A stretch of 64,000 nt of DNA, taken from positions 4,310,001-4,374,000 of the forward strand of contig NZ_CP110389.1 of assembly GCF_026015985.1 (NCBI RefSeq), given 5' to 3'. Below, one piece after another: positions 29,239-38,016 of the stretch. A model generated the notes under the pieces. That model had not been told where the DNA came from. It saw only the letters and a program-made list of their open reading frames with translations, and ran no database searches. The stretch comes from Rhodopseudomonas sp. P2A-2r (GTDB lineage: Bacteria > Pseudomonadota > Alphaproteobacteria > Rhizobiales > Xanthobacteraceae). The first letter of the stretch is position 1. Every line of letters starts with the position of its first letter. Made by a program: the position numbers and the translations under genes.

Positions 29239-30123
29239 CTATGCGCCGATCCGGCCGGACAAGGGCTTCCTGTCGCCGACGGCTGTGCCCGGCGCGATCG
29301 ATGGCGCCCCGCGGACGACGGGCAGGTAGACACCGCGACGGTTCGGACAAACCTTGTAGCTGTCGGTGAGACCGATCACGGTCTCGGCGGCGCCGAGGAA
29401 CAGATAGCCGTCCGGCTCGCTGGCCTTGGCCAGCCGTGCGAAAATGCCGCTCTTGGTCGGCTGATCGAAATAGATCAGCACGTTCCTGCAGAAGATCACG
29501 TCGAACTTTCCGAGATGCGCGTAGTCCTGCAGCAGGTTGAACTGACGAAACTGCACCATCGCGCGGACATCGGCATTGAGCTGCCACATCGTTCCGACCT
29601 GGGTGAAATGCTTCACCAGCGATTGAATCGGAAGGCCGCGCTGAACTTCGAACTGTGTGTAGAGACCCGATCTGGATTTCTCGAGAACTTCCGGCGACAG
29701 GTCGGTGGCAATGATCTCGATGCGCCAGCCCGAAAGGATCGTCGCGGCGAGGTCCTTGAGGATGATTGCCAGCGAATATGGCTCCTGCCCCGACGAGGCG
29801 GCCGCGCACCAGATGCGCAGGCTGCGCTTGCCGGCGCGCGCCTTGACCAGTTCGGGAATGACCGTGTCCTTGAAATGATCGAACGGCGTCTTGTCGCGGA
29901 AGAAGAACGTCTCGTTGGTGGTCATGGCTTCGACCACGTCGCCGATCACCTTTTCCGAGCCGGCCTTCATTTTCTGCACGAGCTCGCTGATGCCGGCAAC
30001 GCCGGCCTTGCGCGCAAGCGGCATCAGCCGGCTTTCGAGCAGATACATCTTGTCGGCCGACAACATCAGGCCGGAGCGGTCCTTCAGTATCTTCTGGAGA
30101 TACTCGTAGTCGAGAGGGGTCAT
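29239..30123 (-). CDS. cheR: Chemotaxis protein methyltransferase CheR
   Basis: A 294-residue CheR. The N-terminal helical domain is followed by TTNETFFFRDKTPFDHF, the SAM-binding segment RIWCAAASSGQEPYSLA, ATDLSPEVLEKSRSGLY, and FDVIFCRNVLIYFD. Family knowledge: it methylates glutamates on chemoreceptors using S-adenosylmethionine. No cheA, cheB, cheW or receptor gene is in the window, so this is an isolated locus, paired only with a PilZ-like gene downstream and a receiver protein nearby. Confidence 0.93.
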   Translation of the reverse strand: MTPLDYEYLQKILKDRSGLMLSADKMYLLESRLMPLARKAGVAGISELVQKMKAGSEKVIGDVVEAMTTNETFFFRDKTPFDHFKDTVIPELVKARAGKRSLRIWCAAASSGQEPYSLAIILKDLAATILSGWRIEIIATDLSPEVLEKSRSGLYTQFEVQRGLPIQSLVKHFTQVGTMWQLNADVRAMVQFRQFNLLQDYAHLGKFDVIFCRNVLIYFDQPTKSGIFARLAKASEPDGYLFLGAAETVIGLTDSYKVCPNRRGVYLPVVRGAPSIAPGTAVGDRKPLSGRIGA

Positions 30124-30709
30124 GGTCTCTTTCTAGGACGCAAACTGCACAACACGTTGCCGTGGATTCGACCGCCGGGACGGCCCCGGTATTCTTCTAC
30201 GCGCACGTTGCGTAGGGCTCACGCCACCGTTGCATCAATTGACTAAGAGTCTACGAACAGGCTCAGGCCTCCCTGCTCAGCCGTCGTCATCCTGCCTCGC
30301 GCATGGCCTGGATCTGACGATCATGCGAGGCTCAGCAGGCGAAGGAGATGCTCGCTTCGAAGTGCACGTTTGGTCTCCGACGAGGGCGTCCGGCAGCAAC
30401 AAAACCTGCGACGGACCGATGCGCCCCGGAACGGCAGCTCTGCACGTCCGCGGAGCCGCCTGAGAACGGAGGCATGGCACTCGGTGCCGACTAAGCACGC
30501 CGACATGCGCTCATACCGGCCAGGATCTTCAGCCCGGGCACCGGCGCAGGCGCTCGGCACGGCCCCCGGTCCGGATAGAGATATTGTGGGTCAGGTCGAG
30601 GATGCGCTTGCACGAGGTGCTCCGGTCGGGCTAGAACCCGCCCGCACCGGGGCGATGCGCTTCCGGTTCCGATGATTCTGGCAGGACCCCGCTAAGTCCT
30701 TGAATCATT
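30124..30709. other. 586-base intergenic stretch, no gene recognised
   Basis: Between the cheR start and the tRNA I see no reading frame with a plausible protein and ribosome site. It must hold the cheR promoter at one end and the tRNA promoter at the other. A small RNA cannot be excluded. Confidence 0.5.
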
Positions 30710-30783
30710 TGGGGAATGGTGTAACGGTAGCACAACAGACTCTGACTCTGTTTGTCTAGGTTCGAATCCTAGTTCCCCAGCCA
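30710..30783 (+). tRNA. tRNA-Gln (anticodon CTG)
   Basis: The acceptor stem TGGGGAA pairs with TTCCCCA. The anticodon stem-loop is ACAGA-CTCTGAC-TCTGT, placing CTG at positions 34-36, and the T-arm is CTAGG-TTCGAAT-CCTAG. The discriminator is G and the CCA end is encoded (30781-30783). It reads glutamine codon CAG. Confidence 0.95.
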
Positions 30784-30892
30784 ACTTGCATTTTCGATCC
30801 GGTCGCAGCTTTTCCGTCGTCGATGACCGCCCGAGTGGCCGCACGGACGGCGCCGCATCTGGACCTGCTCCGAGGTCGACCACACCCCGACT

Positions 30893-33459
30893 TTAGCGTT
30901 TCGCCGCCTTCTTCTTCGGCGCTTTCTTCGCGGCTTTCTTGGCTGTCTTCCTGCCGGCGGCGGGGGCCTTTTTCGCAGACTTTTTCGCAGACTTTTTCGC
31001 CGCCTTCTTGGATGCCTTCTTGGGCACGGCTCGCTTTGCGGGCTGGCGCTGCTTCGCGCCGGCTGCATTTGCGCCAACGCGCCGGCCAGCGGCCACGCGG
31101 CGGACAGACGTCGGATTTGCGATTTCCTGCTCGATGTCATCGACCGCCACCGAACGCACGAAACTGGGATCCTCGTAGTGGCCGCGGAGGACGGCGGGGT
31201 CGATACGACCGTGATTGGTGTCGCCGCCGCCGGCGGCCCATGCGGCGTCCCAGATCATGGCCAGGGTTCGCACGCCGAGCGCCATCACCTGCCCGGTTTC
31301 GCTGCCGACGCTGGCCCACAGGGCTTTTGAGTGCGGCAGCGAGCCGGGCGCAAAACTCGCTTCGTAGACGTCGATGAGATGTCGCGGCGGCAGGATCTTT
31401 GCGACGTCGCGCATGGTGGTGAGCGTGGCGACGGCGGCGCCGCGGCCATCCGGTACCAGCGCCATGCTATGATTGGTGCCGAGATTCTTGCGGATCTCCG
31501 TGAACAGCGCCCCGGTCTTCGCCGCCATGTCGATCATCTGCGTTTCATAGGCGGAATGAATGCCTTCGCCGCGGAATGCCGGTAGCTTCGTGCCCGTCTT
31601 GTCCTTGCGGCCGGGGCTGTCGCGCGGAATATCGGGCTCTTCCGTTTCGACACCGTCACTGAGCGTCGAGCCATGCAGCGGTTGGCAGGAATCGCCGACG
31701 TAATGCGCCAGCGTTCCGGCCGCGGCGATGAACTTGCCGGGATCCGTCGCCGCAAAATCCTTCAATCGCTCGAAATATTGCCAGACCCGGAACGGCAAAA
31801 TGCCCCGGTGCAACACGTCGACTTTTTCGGGGAACGTATCGAAGTAGGCGTTCCAGGTCGCCGCGGTCAGCAGCGAAGGATTTGCAATACATGCCTCGGG
31901 CAATGTCGCCGAGCCCGCAAACGGCATGTCGGCATCGCAATGGTGGTTCGGATGCTCCGGCCCGGTCGAACGCATGCCGCCGGATTGCGTGTCGCGGCCA
32001 CCCACGACGCCGATGTCCTCGCCTTTGCGGTTGAGGTGCGGCGACGGGTATTGCTTCCACACGATGTCAGGCACATCCGCCAGCGCCACGAATCCGGAGT
32101 CGATCAGATCCTTGTTCTTGGGCGGCTGGTTCAACCGGTCCAGCGGCAGGCTGAGGTTGTCCGCATTGTCCGCGAGGAAGGCCTTGAGCGTCCGGTTTTT
32201 CACCAGGCCGATCGCCAGCGTCCCGATCGAATAATGGCCCACCGCGCCCCAGGTGCCCGATACGCCGTCGCTGCCCTCGACCACGAGTTCGACATCCAGC
32301 AGCTTGCAGATGTTGCTCAGGCTGGTAGCCACCGAATAGGTCGAGCGCTGGTCGCTCTCGGCAAACACCTGCGCCCCCACTCGATCGCCAGCGGACGGAG
32401 ATCGCGTTCCGGAAGCGGCCTTGTGTCTTCGCGTCCGTCCGGCCCGGGCATCTGCAAATGCCAGAGCGCGCCGGAATCGCCGTGATGGCTGCCGCGCGCG
32501 CCCTTGGCCGGCGCGATCAGGAAATCCGACACATAGTCGAAGCCGCCGACCGAGCGGTAGCGATAGAACATCGCCTTGATCTTGCCCCGCAGCAGGCCCG
32601 ACGCCGCGCCCATGGCAATGACCGGCTTGTCCACCATTTTGCGCAGCGACAGGTTCTGTTCGTAGATGTCGAACAACGGCTTGATCGGCGGCAGACCATA
32701 GACGTTCGGCGTCCACTGGCCGACGTCGTCGATGCGGACGAGACCGACGTCCAGCCCAAGCCAGGTCTGCCGCATCGGCAGCGCCGGATACACATCCGCG
32801 AACAGCTTGCGCGCGATCTGCCTGTTGCTGCTGACGCCGATCCGCGACAGGCCACCGCGCAGCATCGCGGATATCTCGGTGTCCGGTTCGCCGCAGGCGT
32901 GGCGGGCCGTCAGCGCGTAGGACGTATGCCCGTCGGACATCAGGCAGCCGATGGTCGCCATGTGCCGTTCATGCTGTACCTCGACGTAGAGTGGCAATCC
33001 GCCACCGAATGTGGCCTGGGGCCAGGCGACAGGCTCGCGCGGCGGACCGGCGTCCTGCGGCATCGGTGGCGCCAGCACCGTGCACACCGGCACGACCCGG
33101 CCGTCCGGCAGATACAGACTCTTCGGCACGATCTGCCACGGACGGTGCGGACCCTTGCCGAAGTCCGATTCATCGATCCAGTCGCGTACCAGCACGATGA
33201 TGCATGGCCACGAATAGTCGCGCACCTCGGAATTATCGAACGTCCGCGGATAGGTCAGCTTGCGGTACGGCTTGCCTTCTTCCCCGGGCGGTGGCGGCTT
33301 CGGCCAGTCCTCCTCGCGCCGGATCAGATACAGGCCCACCGCTGTGCCGACGACGTTGACCTTGCTCATGAGATGGAAGTGATAGAGGTCGCGGGCCTCG
33401 ATGAGATCCTTCAGCGACAGGCTGGAGAAATCGAAGTCGTCTTGCCTGGTTTCCGGCAT
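30893..33459 (-). CDS. Trypsin-like protease fused to zinc phospholipase C/S1-P1 nuclease domain with lysine-rich tail; frame broken at 32374-32378
   Basis: Adding one G to a G5 tract at 32374-32378 joins two frames into an 855-residue protein. Residues 1-50 form a helical segment with no signal peptide. Residues about 160-395 look like a trypsin-fold protease: H187 in ALTARHACG, D237 in LGLDVGLVRID and S329 in HHGDSGALWH. From W404 a zinc-hydrolase domain begins: WGAVGH (W404, H409), H586-x3-D590-x5-H596 in AHYVGDSCQPLHG, and H635-x3-E639 in GIHSAYE. These match the ligand spacing of S1/P1 nucleases and PLC; the final glutamate is PLC-like. Residues about 809-855 are a KKA-rich, histone-H1-like tail. 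A cytoplasmic toxin-like role is possible but unproven. The gene converges on tRNA-Gln. Confidence 0.75.
30969..31004. repeat. 12-base tandem repeat encoding the lysine-rich tail
   Basis: TTTTTCGCAGAC occurs twice in a row (30969-30992), followed by a partial third unit (TTTTTCGCCGCC, 30993-31004). On the minus strand each unit encodes Ser-Ala-Lys-Lys, part of the tail of the fusion protein. Such repeats can vary in number by slippage without breaking the frame. Confidence 0.8.
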
Positions 33460-33693
33460 GGGCTTGCCTCGCTCGACACCAACCTCTGATCGCGCGCAAT
33501 CTGAATACTATCAAAAGCTGTCGCCTGCCTAGCGACTTGTCAGATCAAATCGGCCTGATGCGCATCTGTGCGCATTTTTGCGAGGACGAGTGCGCGCGAA
33601 GACATTTTCAGCCCGGCGGTCTGCCGCGGGGGCTGTCATCGGATAGTTGCATGGCTGTCACACAGCCCGATCGCGCAACGACGGCGTAGAGTG

Positions 33694-34653
33694 CTACTTG
33701 TGCTCCACCGGCGGCGTGCCGTGGGTGTGGAAGGACTCGATGGTCTTGAGGCCCCAGGCCTGGCCCTTCTTGCGCTCTTCCTCGGTCCAGACGATCGGCT
33801 TCCAGTCCGGCGCAAGGATCAGCCGCGCGCCGGCATTGGCGACCTCGACGCGGTTGCCGCCGGGTTCATAGACATAGAGGAAGAACGTCTGCTGGATCGC
33901 GTGCTTGTGCGGGCCGGTCTCGATGTGCACGCCGGCCTCAAGAAAGATATCTGCCGCGCGAAGAATGTCTTCGCGGCTGTCGAGCGCATAGGTGACGTGG
34001 TGAAATCGGCCCGGGACGCCATGATGGTCGCGCGAGTAAGCAAAATCGTAGCTCTTGTTCGACATGGTCATCCACATCGCCGCCTCGGTGCCGTCGTTGA
34101 GCACGATCTGCTCGGTCAACCGCAGGCCGAGATAGTTTTCGAAGAACAGCCGGTTGGCCTTGATGTCCACGGCAAGGCAGTTGAGATGGTCGAGCCGCCG
34201 CACATTGCAGCCACGCGCCGGAAACCGCTGCGCCTGGTTCTTCAGCGCAGGCTTCAGTTCCGGCGGCGCCTCGTACCATTCGGTCTCGTAGTACAACTCG
34301 ACGATATGGCCATCGGGATCGCGGCAGCGATAGGCCGGGCCATGGCCGAGATCGCCGTCGGTCCAGCCGATGGCGAATTCCGAGCCCTTCAGCGCGGCCA
34401 CGCGGCGTTCCAGCGCCTGTGGGCTGCGCGCCCGCAGCGCCATATGCTCCATGCCCGACGTCTTCGATGCCGTCAGCTTCAGCGAATAGCGCTCATAGTC
34501 GTCCCAGCCGCGCAGGTAGACCGAGTCGCCCTTCTGGCCGCTCACGGTCATGCCCATCACGTCGACGAAAAACTTCAGGCTCTCCTCCGGCTTCGGCGTC
34601 AGCATCTCCATATGGCCGAGATGGGCGAGATCGAAGATCGGTTCGGGGGTCAT
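33694..34653 (-). CDS. Type I extradiol dioxygenase (catechol 2,3-dioxygenase-like, VOC fold)
   Basis: A 319-residue two-domain vicinal-oxygen-chelate protein. Iron ligands expected in the second domain are present: H156 in RRLDHLNCL, H218 or H219 in RFHHVTYALD, and E270 in GGNRVEVAN. The length and spacing are close to homoprotocatechuate/catechol 2,3-dioxygenases. It is the last gene of the aromatic operon. Its product would be a ring-cleaved semialdehyde, yet the operon holds the dicarboxylate (PDC) lower pathway, so the exact substrate is open. It follows the solute-binding-like gene after a 166-base gap containing repeat family B. Confidence 0.85.
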   Translation of the reverse strand: MTPEPIFDLAHLGHMEMLTPKPEESLKFFVDVMGMTVSGQKGDSVYLRGWDDYERYSLKLTASKTSGMEHMALRARSPQALERRVAALKGSEFAIGWTDGDLGHGPAYRCRDPDGHIVELYYETEWYEAPPELKPALKNQAQRFPARGCNVRRLDHLNCLAVDIKANRLFFENYLGLRLTEQIVLNDGTEAAMWMTMSNKSYDFAYSRDHHGVPGRFHHVTYALDSREDILRAADIFLEAGVHIETGPHKHAIQQTFFLYVYEPGGNRVEVANAGARLILAPDWKPIVWTEEERKKGQAWGLKTIESFHTHGTPPVEHK

Positions 34654-34685
34654 GGTTTTTCCTCCAGATTTCGCTCGGTCTTCTC

Positions 34686-34810
34686 ATAGTGAGGAGCGCG
34701 TCTTCGCGCGTCTCGAGCCATGAGGCTGAACAGACCTCGTCCTTCGAGACGCGGCCAAAAAGGCCGCTCCTCCAGCCGAAACGCAATTGCGTTTCGGCTG
34801 GGATGAGGGG
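34686..34810. repeat. Palindromic intergenic repeat, family B (copy 2)
   Basis: Shares GTGAGGAGCG, CGTCTCGAGCCATGAGG, CCTTCGAGACGCGGCC and GGCCGCTCCTCC with the element at 3218-3330, plus an internal palindrome AGCCGAAACGCAATTGCGTTTCGGCT whose two halves are 34776-34788 and 34789-34801 (approximately). Confidence 0.7.
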
Positions 34811-34819
34811 TGACGGAGT

Positions 34820-35671
34820 TTATCTCAACGCGTTCGTCACATGGTCGTAGAGTTCATCGATCGCATAGGCACGGGGGATCAGCCCCTGCTGTGCGGAATA
34901 TTCTGTGATCAGTTCGATCGAGCGCGTCAGCTCGGCGTCGTTGAACGACGGTGACTTGCCGGCAGCCGACGCCCTGCTCTCCTGCAGCATGCGATGCACC
35001 TCGCGGACGATATCGGGATGGTTGTCGGACAGCTCCCTGCTGACTACCGTGACATGGTTGACCGGCACCACGCCGTGCCTGGCGAACCAGGCTTTCTCCT
35101 CGGTTGCGACGTCGGGAAACAGCTGGTTGACCCGTGGGTCGTCGCTCTTCTCGCCGAGCACCGCATCGAGCTCGCCATCGAACAGCATCTGCATGATCTG
35201 CTTGCCCGCCGGCGCCTTGGTGGTGGCGTCGATATATTCGGCCACATGGGGATCTTCGAACGTGATCCAGTCGATGGCATCGAGGTTGACGCCATAGTCG
35301 TTGGCGAGGATGCCGCGCAGCCAGGCGCCGGTCGTGGTGGTGAAGGATCGGATGCCGACGCGCTTGCCTTCGAGATCCCGGGGCGTGGCGATGCCGGCCG
35401 CCGGGTTGGTCACCGCATAGGAATGCTGAAACCGCGCCATCATCACATCCGGCAGCATCACCATCGGCTTGTTGTGCGCTTTCGCCATCAGGAAGGTGAC
35501 GATCGCCAGCTCGGAGACGTCGAACGCGCCGTCGCGGACCATGGGCTTGAAGCCCTTGTTGGTCGGCGTGTATTGCGCGAAGTCCATCTCGACGAGATCG
35601 GATGCGATGGCGCCGGATTTCAGCGCCGCGGTATGCGGGTGGTCCCCAAGCAGAACGCGGAGCTTCATCAT
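34820..35671 (-). CDS. 4,5-dihydroxyphthalate decarboxylase-like / solute-binding-like protein
   Basis: A 283-residue protein of the type II periplasmic-binding fold (GVPVNHVTVVSRELSD, LEGKRVGIRSFTTTTG) but without a signal peptide. This pattern is shared by the 4,5-dihydroxyphthalate decarboxylase group and by NMT1-like binding proteins. In an operon for protocatechuate-type breakdown a decarboxylase role is plausible; it would turn 4,5-dihydroxyphthalate into protocatechuate. That is inference from context. It lies 9 bases after the aldolase gene. Confidence 0.65.
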   Translation of the reverse strand: MMKLRVLLGDHPHTAALKSGAIASDLVEMDFAQYTPTNKGFKPMVRDGAFDVSELAIVTFLMAKAHNKPMVMLPDVMMARFQHSYAVTNPAAGIATPRDLEGKRVGIRSFTTTTGAWLRGILANDYGVNLDAIDWITFEDPHVAEYIDATTKAPAGKQIMQMLFDGELDAVLGEKSDDPRVNQLFPDVATEEKAWFARHGVVPVNHVTVVSRELSDNHPDIVREVHRMLQESRASAAGKSPSFNDAELTRSIELITEYSAQQGLIPRAYAIDELYDHVTNALR

Positions 35672-35680
35672 CGCATGGCC

Positions 35681-36373
35681 CTACACGTCTTCCGGTTTGT
35701 CGACATAGACGAGGCCGGCCTTCGCGAGCCCCTCGCGCATGCTGTACATGTCGAGGCCGAGAATGCCCGATGCCAGCTTCTGCCGCTTGTCCTCCTCCAG
35801 CGCCGCGCGCGCTTCCGCCTTGTCGGCAACGTCGGCGGCATCCTGGCGCGGGATCACCACCACGCCGTCCTCGTCAGCGACGACGACATCGCCGGGATTG
35901 ACCAGCGCGCCCGCGCAGACCACGGGAATATTGACCGCGCCGAGCGTGGCCTTCACCGTCCCCTTGGCGGAGATCGCCTTCGACCACACCGGAAAGCCCA
36001 TCTCGCGCAGGGTCTTGATGTCGCGGCAGCCGGCATCGATGATCAGGCCGACGCCACCGCGCGCCTTCAGCGACGTCGCCAGCAGGTCGCCGAACATGCC
36101 GTCGGTATTGTCCGTGGTGCAGGCTACGACCAGCATGTCGCCGGGGCGGCACTGCTCGATGGCGACATGCAGCATCCAGTTGTCGCCGGGCTGCGCCAGC
36201 ACGGTCACCGCGGTGCCCGAAGCCTCCGCGCCGGACCACACCGGGCGCATATAGGGCTTCATCAGGCCGAAGCGGCCATAGGCCTCGTGGGAGGTGGAGA
36301 CGCCGAGCGCGCCGAGGCGCTTGACCACATCGGCATCGGCCCGCTGGATGTTCTGGACGACGACGGGTTTCAT
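35681..36373 (-). CDS. galC: 4-carboxy-4-hydroxy-2-oxoadipate aldolase/oxaloacetate decarboxylase (RraA fold)
   Basis: A 230-residue protein of the RraA-like class II aldolase group. The conserved segment [18 protein letters not shown] and the preceding GGVGLIID are as in LigK/GalC/ProA aldolases, where Arg and Asp bind substrate and metal. The ATG at 36373 overlaps the stop of the hydratase gene (ATGA). Reaction: cleavage of 4-carboxy-4-hydroxy-2-oxoadipate to pyruvate and oxaloacetate, the last step of the 4,5-cleavage route. Assignment is strong because it sits with the two preceding pathway enzymes. Confidence 0.88.
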   Translation of the reverse strand: MKPVVVQNIQRADADVVKRLGALGVSTSHEAYGRFGLMKPYMRPVWSGAEASGTAVTVLAQPGDNWMLHVAIEQCRPGDMLVVACTTDNTDGMFGDLLATSLKARGGVGLIIDAGCRDIKTLREMGFPVWSKAISAKGTVKATLGAVNIPVVCAGALVNPGDVVVADEDGVVVIPRQDAADVADKAEARAALEEDKRQKLASGILGLDMYSMREGLAKAGLVYVDKPEDV

Positions 36374-37092
36374 GCCAGCACCTCCAGGGTCATCGGGAAC
36401 AGGCGCTGATAGGCTTCGCCATAGGTCATGGCCGCACCGGTGTTGCGCCCGCCCTGCATGCCGCGCTGCAGCGCGACGCGCTCGTAATAGGCCCACAGAT
36501 GTTTTTGCGCGGCGAGGATTTCAAAGGTCTTGCGCTTGATGTCCCAGACCTCGTCGATGTTGAGGATCACCTGCGGCTTGAAGTTGCACATCTCCGGCTG
36601 ATGCGGTTCGAACAGGAATACCGGCGGCGCCGAGTAGCTGTATTCGGCCTCCGGCTTGTGGCCCATGGCCTGGGCGATGATGCGGGCTTCCTGGGCGGCC
36701 GCGGTCGCAGCCGGGTGATCGACGTTGTAGGGATCTTCGAGCGAATGCGTCAGCACGAAGCTCGGGTTCAATTCGCGGTAGATATCGATCAGCCGCTCCT
36801 TGTGCGCCTCCGTCAGATGCAAGGGATAGTCGCCGGCGTCGAAGAACTCGATCTCGGCGCCGAGCGAGGCCGCAGCGCGCTCGGCCTCGTCGCGACGTCC
36901 GGCCTTGACCTTGGCCAGCGTCATGCCTTCCTGCTTCCAGGCAAACTGCGACTCGCCGCGTTCGCCATAAGCGAGGCAGACGATCTTGACCTTGTAACCC
37001 TTCTTGGCATGCAGCGCGATGGCGCCACCGGCGCGCCAGACGAAATCGCCGGGATGCGCCGAGACCACCAGGCCTGTTTTTGGCTTCGACAT
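36370..37092 (-). CDS. galB: 4-oxalomesaconate hydratase, PIG-L/LmbE family
   Basis: A 240-residue zinc protein of the PIG-L superfamily. The metal motif AHPGD (H13, D16) is at the N-terminus and VDHPAAT follows near residue 125. In Pseudomonas putida the GalB hydratase belongs to this family, unlike the unrelated LigJ. It sits directly between the PDC lactonase (12-base gap) and the aldolase (overlap), which makes hydratase the best reading rather than a sugar deacetylase. Confidence 0.87.
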   Translation of the reverse strand: MSKPKTGLVVSAHPGDFVWRAGGAIALHAKKGYKVKIVCLAYGERGESQFAWKQEGMTLAKVKAGRRDEAERAAASLGAEIEFFDAGDYPLHLTEAHKERLIDIYRELNPSFVLTHSLEDPYNVDHPAATAAAQEARIIAQAMGHKPEAEYSYSAPPVFLFEPHQPEMCNFKPQVILNIDEVWDIKRKTFEILAAQKHLWAYYERVALQRGMQGGRNTGAAMTYGEAYQRLFPMTLEVLA

Positions 37093-37104
37093 GAGAGTCG
37101 TCCT

Positions 37105-37980
37105 TTACTTGCTATCGAAGTCGAACAACCGCGCGGGGTTATCGACAAGGATCTTCTGTTGAATGGCGGGATCCGGCGCGAACAGCGGGATCAGGTCGAC
37201 CAGGTCGCCGTCATTGGGCATCGCCTTGACATTGGGATGCGGCCAGTCGGTGCCCCAGATCACGCGGTCGGGTGCGGTCTCGCAGATCTTCTTCGCGAAG
37301 GGCACGGCGTCGGTGAAGGGCGGCCCCATCGACGTCACCCGCTCGCAGCCGGACACCTTGACCCAGCACTTCTCGTCGCGCTGCATCAGCTCGATCAGGG
37401 TCCGGAACGGCAGCTGATCGAGCCCGTCGGCAGCCTTGACGCGGCCCATGTGGTCGATGGTGTAGCGCACCGACAGTTTTGCGAGCAGGTCGGCATAATC
37501 CGGCAGATCGATCGCATCGAAGTGCAGATCAATGTGCCAGTTCAACGCCGCGACCATGTCGACGATGCGATGAAACACCTTCATATCCGGCGTGCCGCCA
37601 AGGTGCCGCACGAAGTTGAAGCGACAGCCGCGGAAGCCGCCGTCATGCAACTCCTGAAGGCCTTTTTCAGTGATGGCACCATCGAGATTGGCGACCGCGC
37701 GAAAACGGCCTTCGCTGACCTTGATCGCATCCAGCGCAACGCTGTTGTCGGTGCCGTGCACGCTGGCATTGACGATCACTGCGCGGCCGATGCCGAGCAC
37801 CTTGTGCAGCTTGACGAAGTCCTCCAGCGGCGCGTCCGGCGGAATGTAGGAGCCGACATAGGGATATTTGCTGCCGGGACCGAAGATGTGGGTGTGCGCG
37901 TCGCAGGCCAGCGGCGGCAGCTTGAATTTTGGCGTGCGGGTGTGGGGGTCGGGTCCGGGAACGGTTGGTTTTGTCATCAT
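37105..37980 (-). CDS. ligI: 2-pyrone-4,6-dicarboxylate lactonase (amidohydrolase)
   Basis: A 291-residue TIM-barrel amidohydrolase. The metal motif CDAHTHIFGP holds H29 and H31, later motifs are YTIDHMGRV and GTDWPHPN (catalytic Asp). These match LigI, which opens 2-pyrone-4,6-dicarboxylate to 4-oxalomesaconate. The gene is followed by galB and the aldolase, giving the complete lower part of the protocatechuate/gallate 4,5-cleavage pathway. LigAB and LigC, which would make the pyrone, are not in the window. Confidence 0.9.
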   Translation of the reverse strand: MMTKPTVPGPDPHTRTPKFKLPPLACDAHTHIFGPGSKYPYVGSYIPPDAPLEDFVKLHKVLGIGRAVIVNASVHGTDNSVALDAIKVSEGRFRAVANLDGAITEKGLQELHDGGFRGCRFNFVRHLGGTPDMKVFHRIVDMVAALNWHIDLHFDAIDLPDYADLLAKLSVRYTIDHMGRVKAADGLDQLPFRTLIELMQRDEKCWVKVSGCERVTSMGPPFTDAVPFAKKICETAPDRVIWGTDWPHPNVKAMPNDGDLVDLIPLFAPDPAIQQKILVDNPARLFDFDSK

Positions 37981-38016
37981 GTCCTGTCGGCTTGAAAGTC
38001 GGAAGTGGCGGCCGCG

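Noticed and set aside
30692..30883. Minus-strand frame reading GFEPRQTESESVVLPLHHS
   Set aside because: It is the reverse strand of the tRNA-Gln gene, a well-known false protein.
33558..33579. Hairpin ATGCGCA-TCTG-TGCGCAT followed by TTTT, like an intrinsic terminator
   Set aside because: The T-tract serves plus-strand transcription, but no plus-strand gene ends there; the flanking genes are both on the minus strand. It may be an operator, but there is no support.
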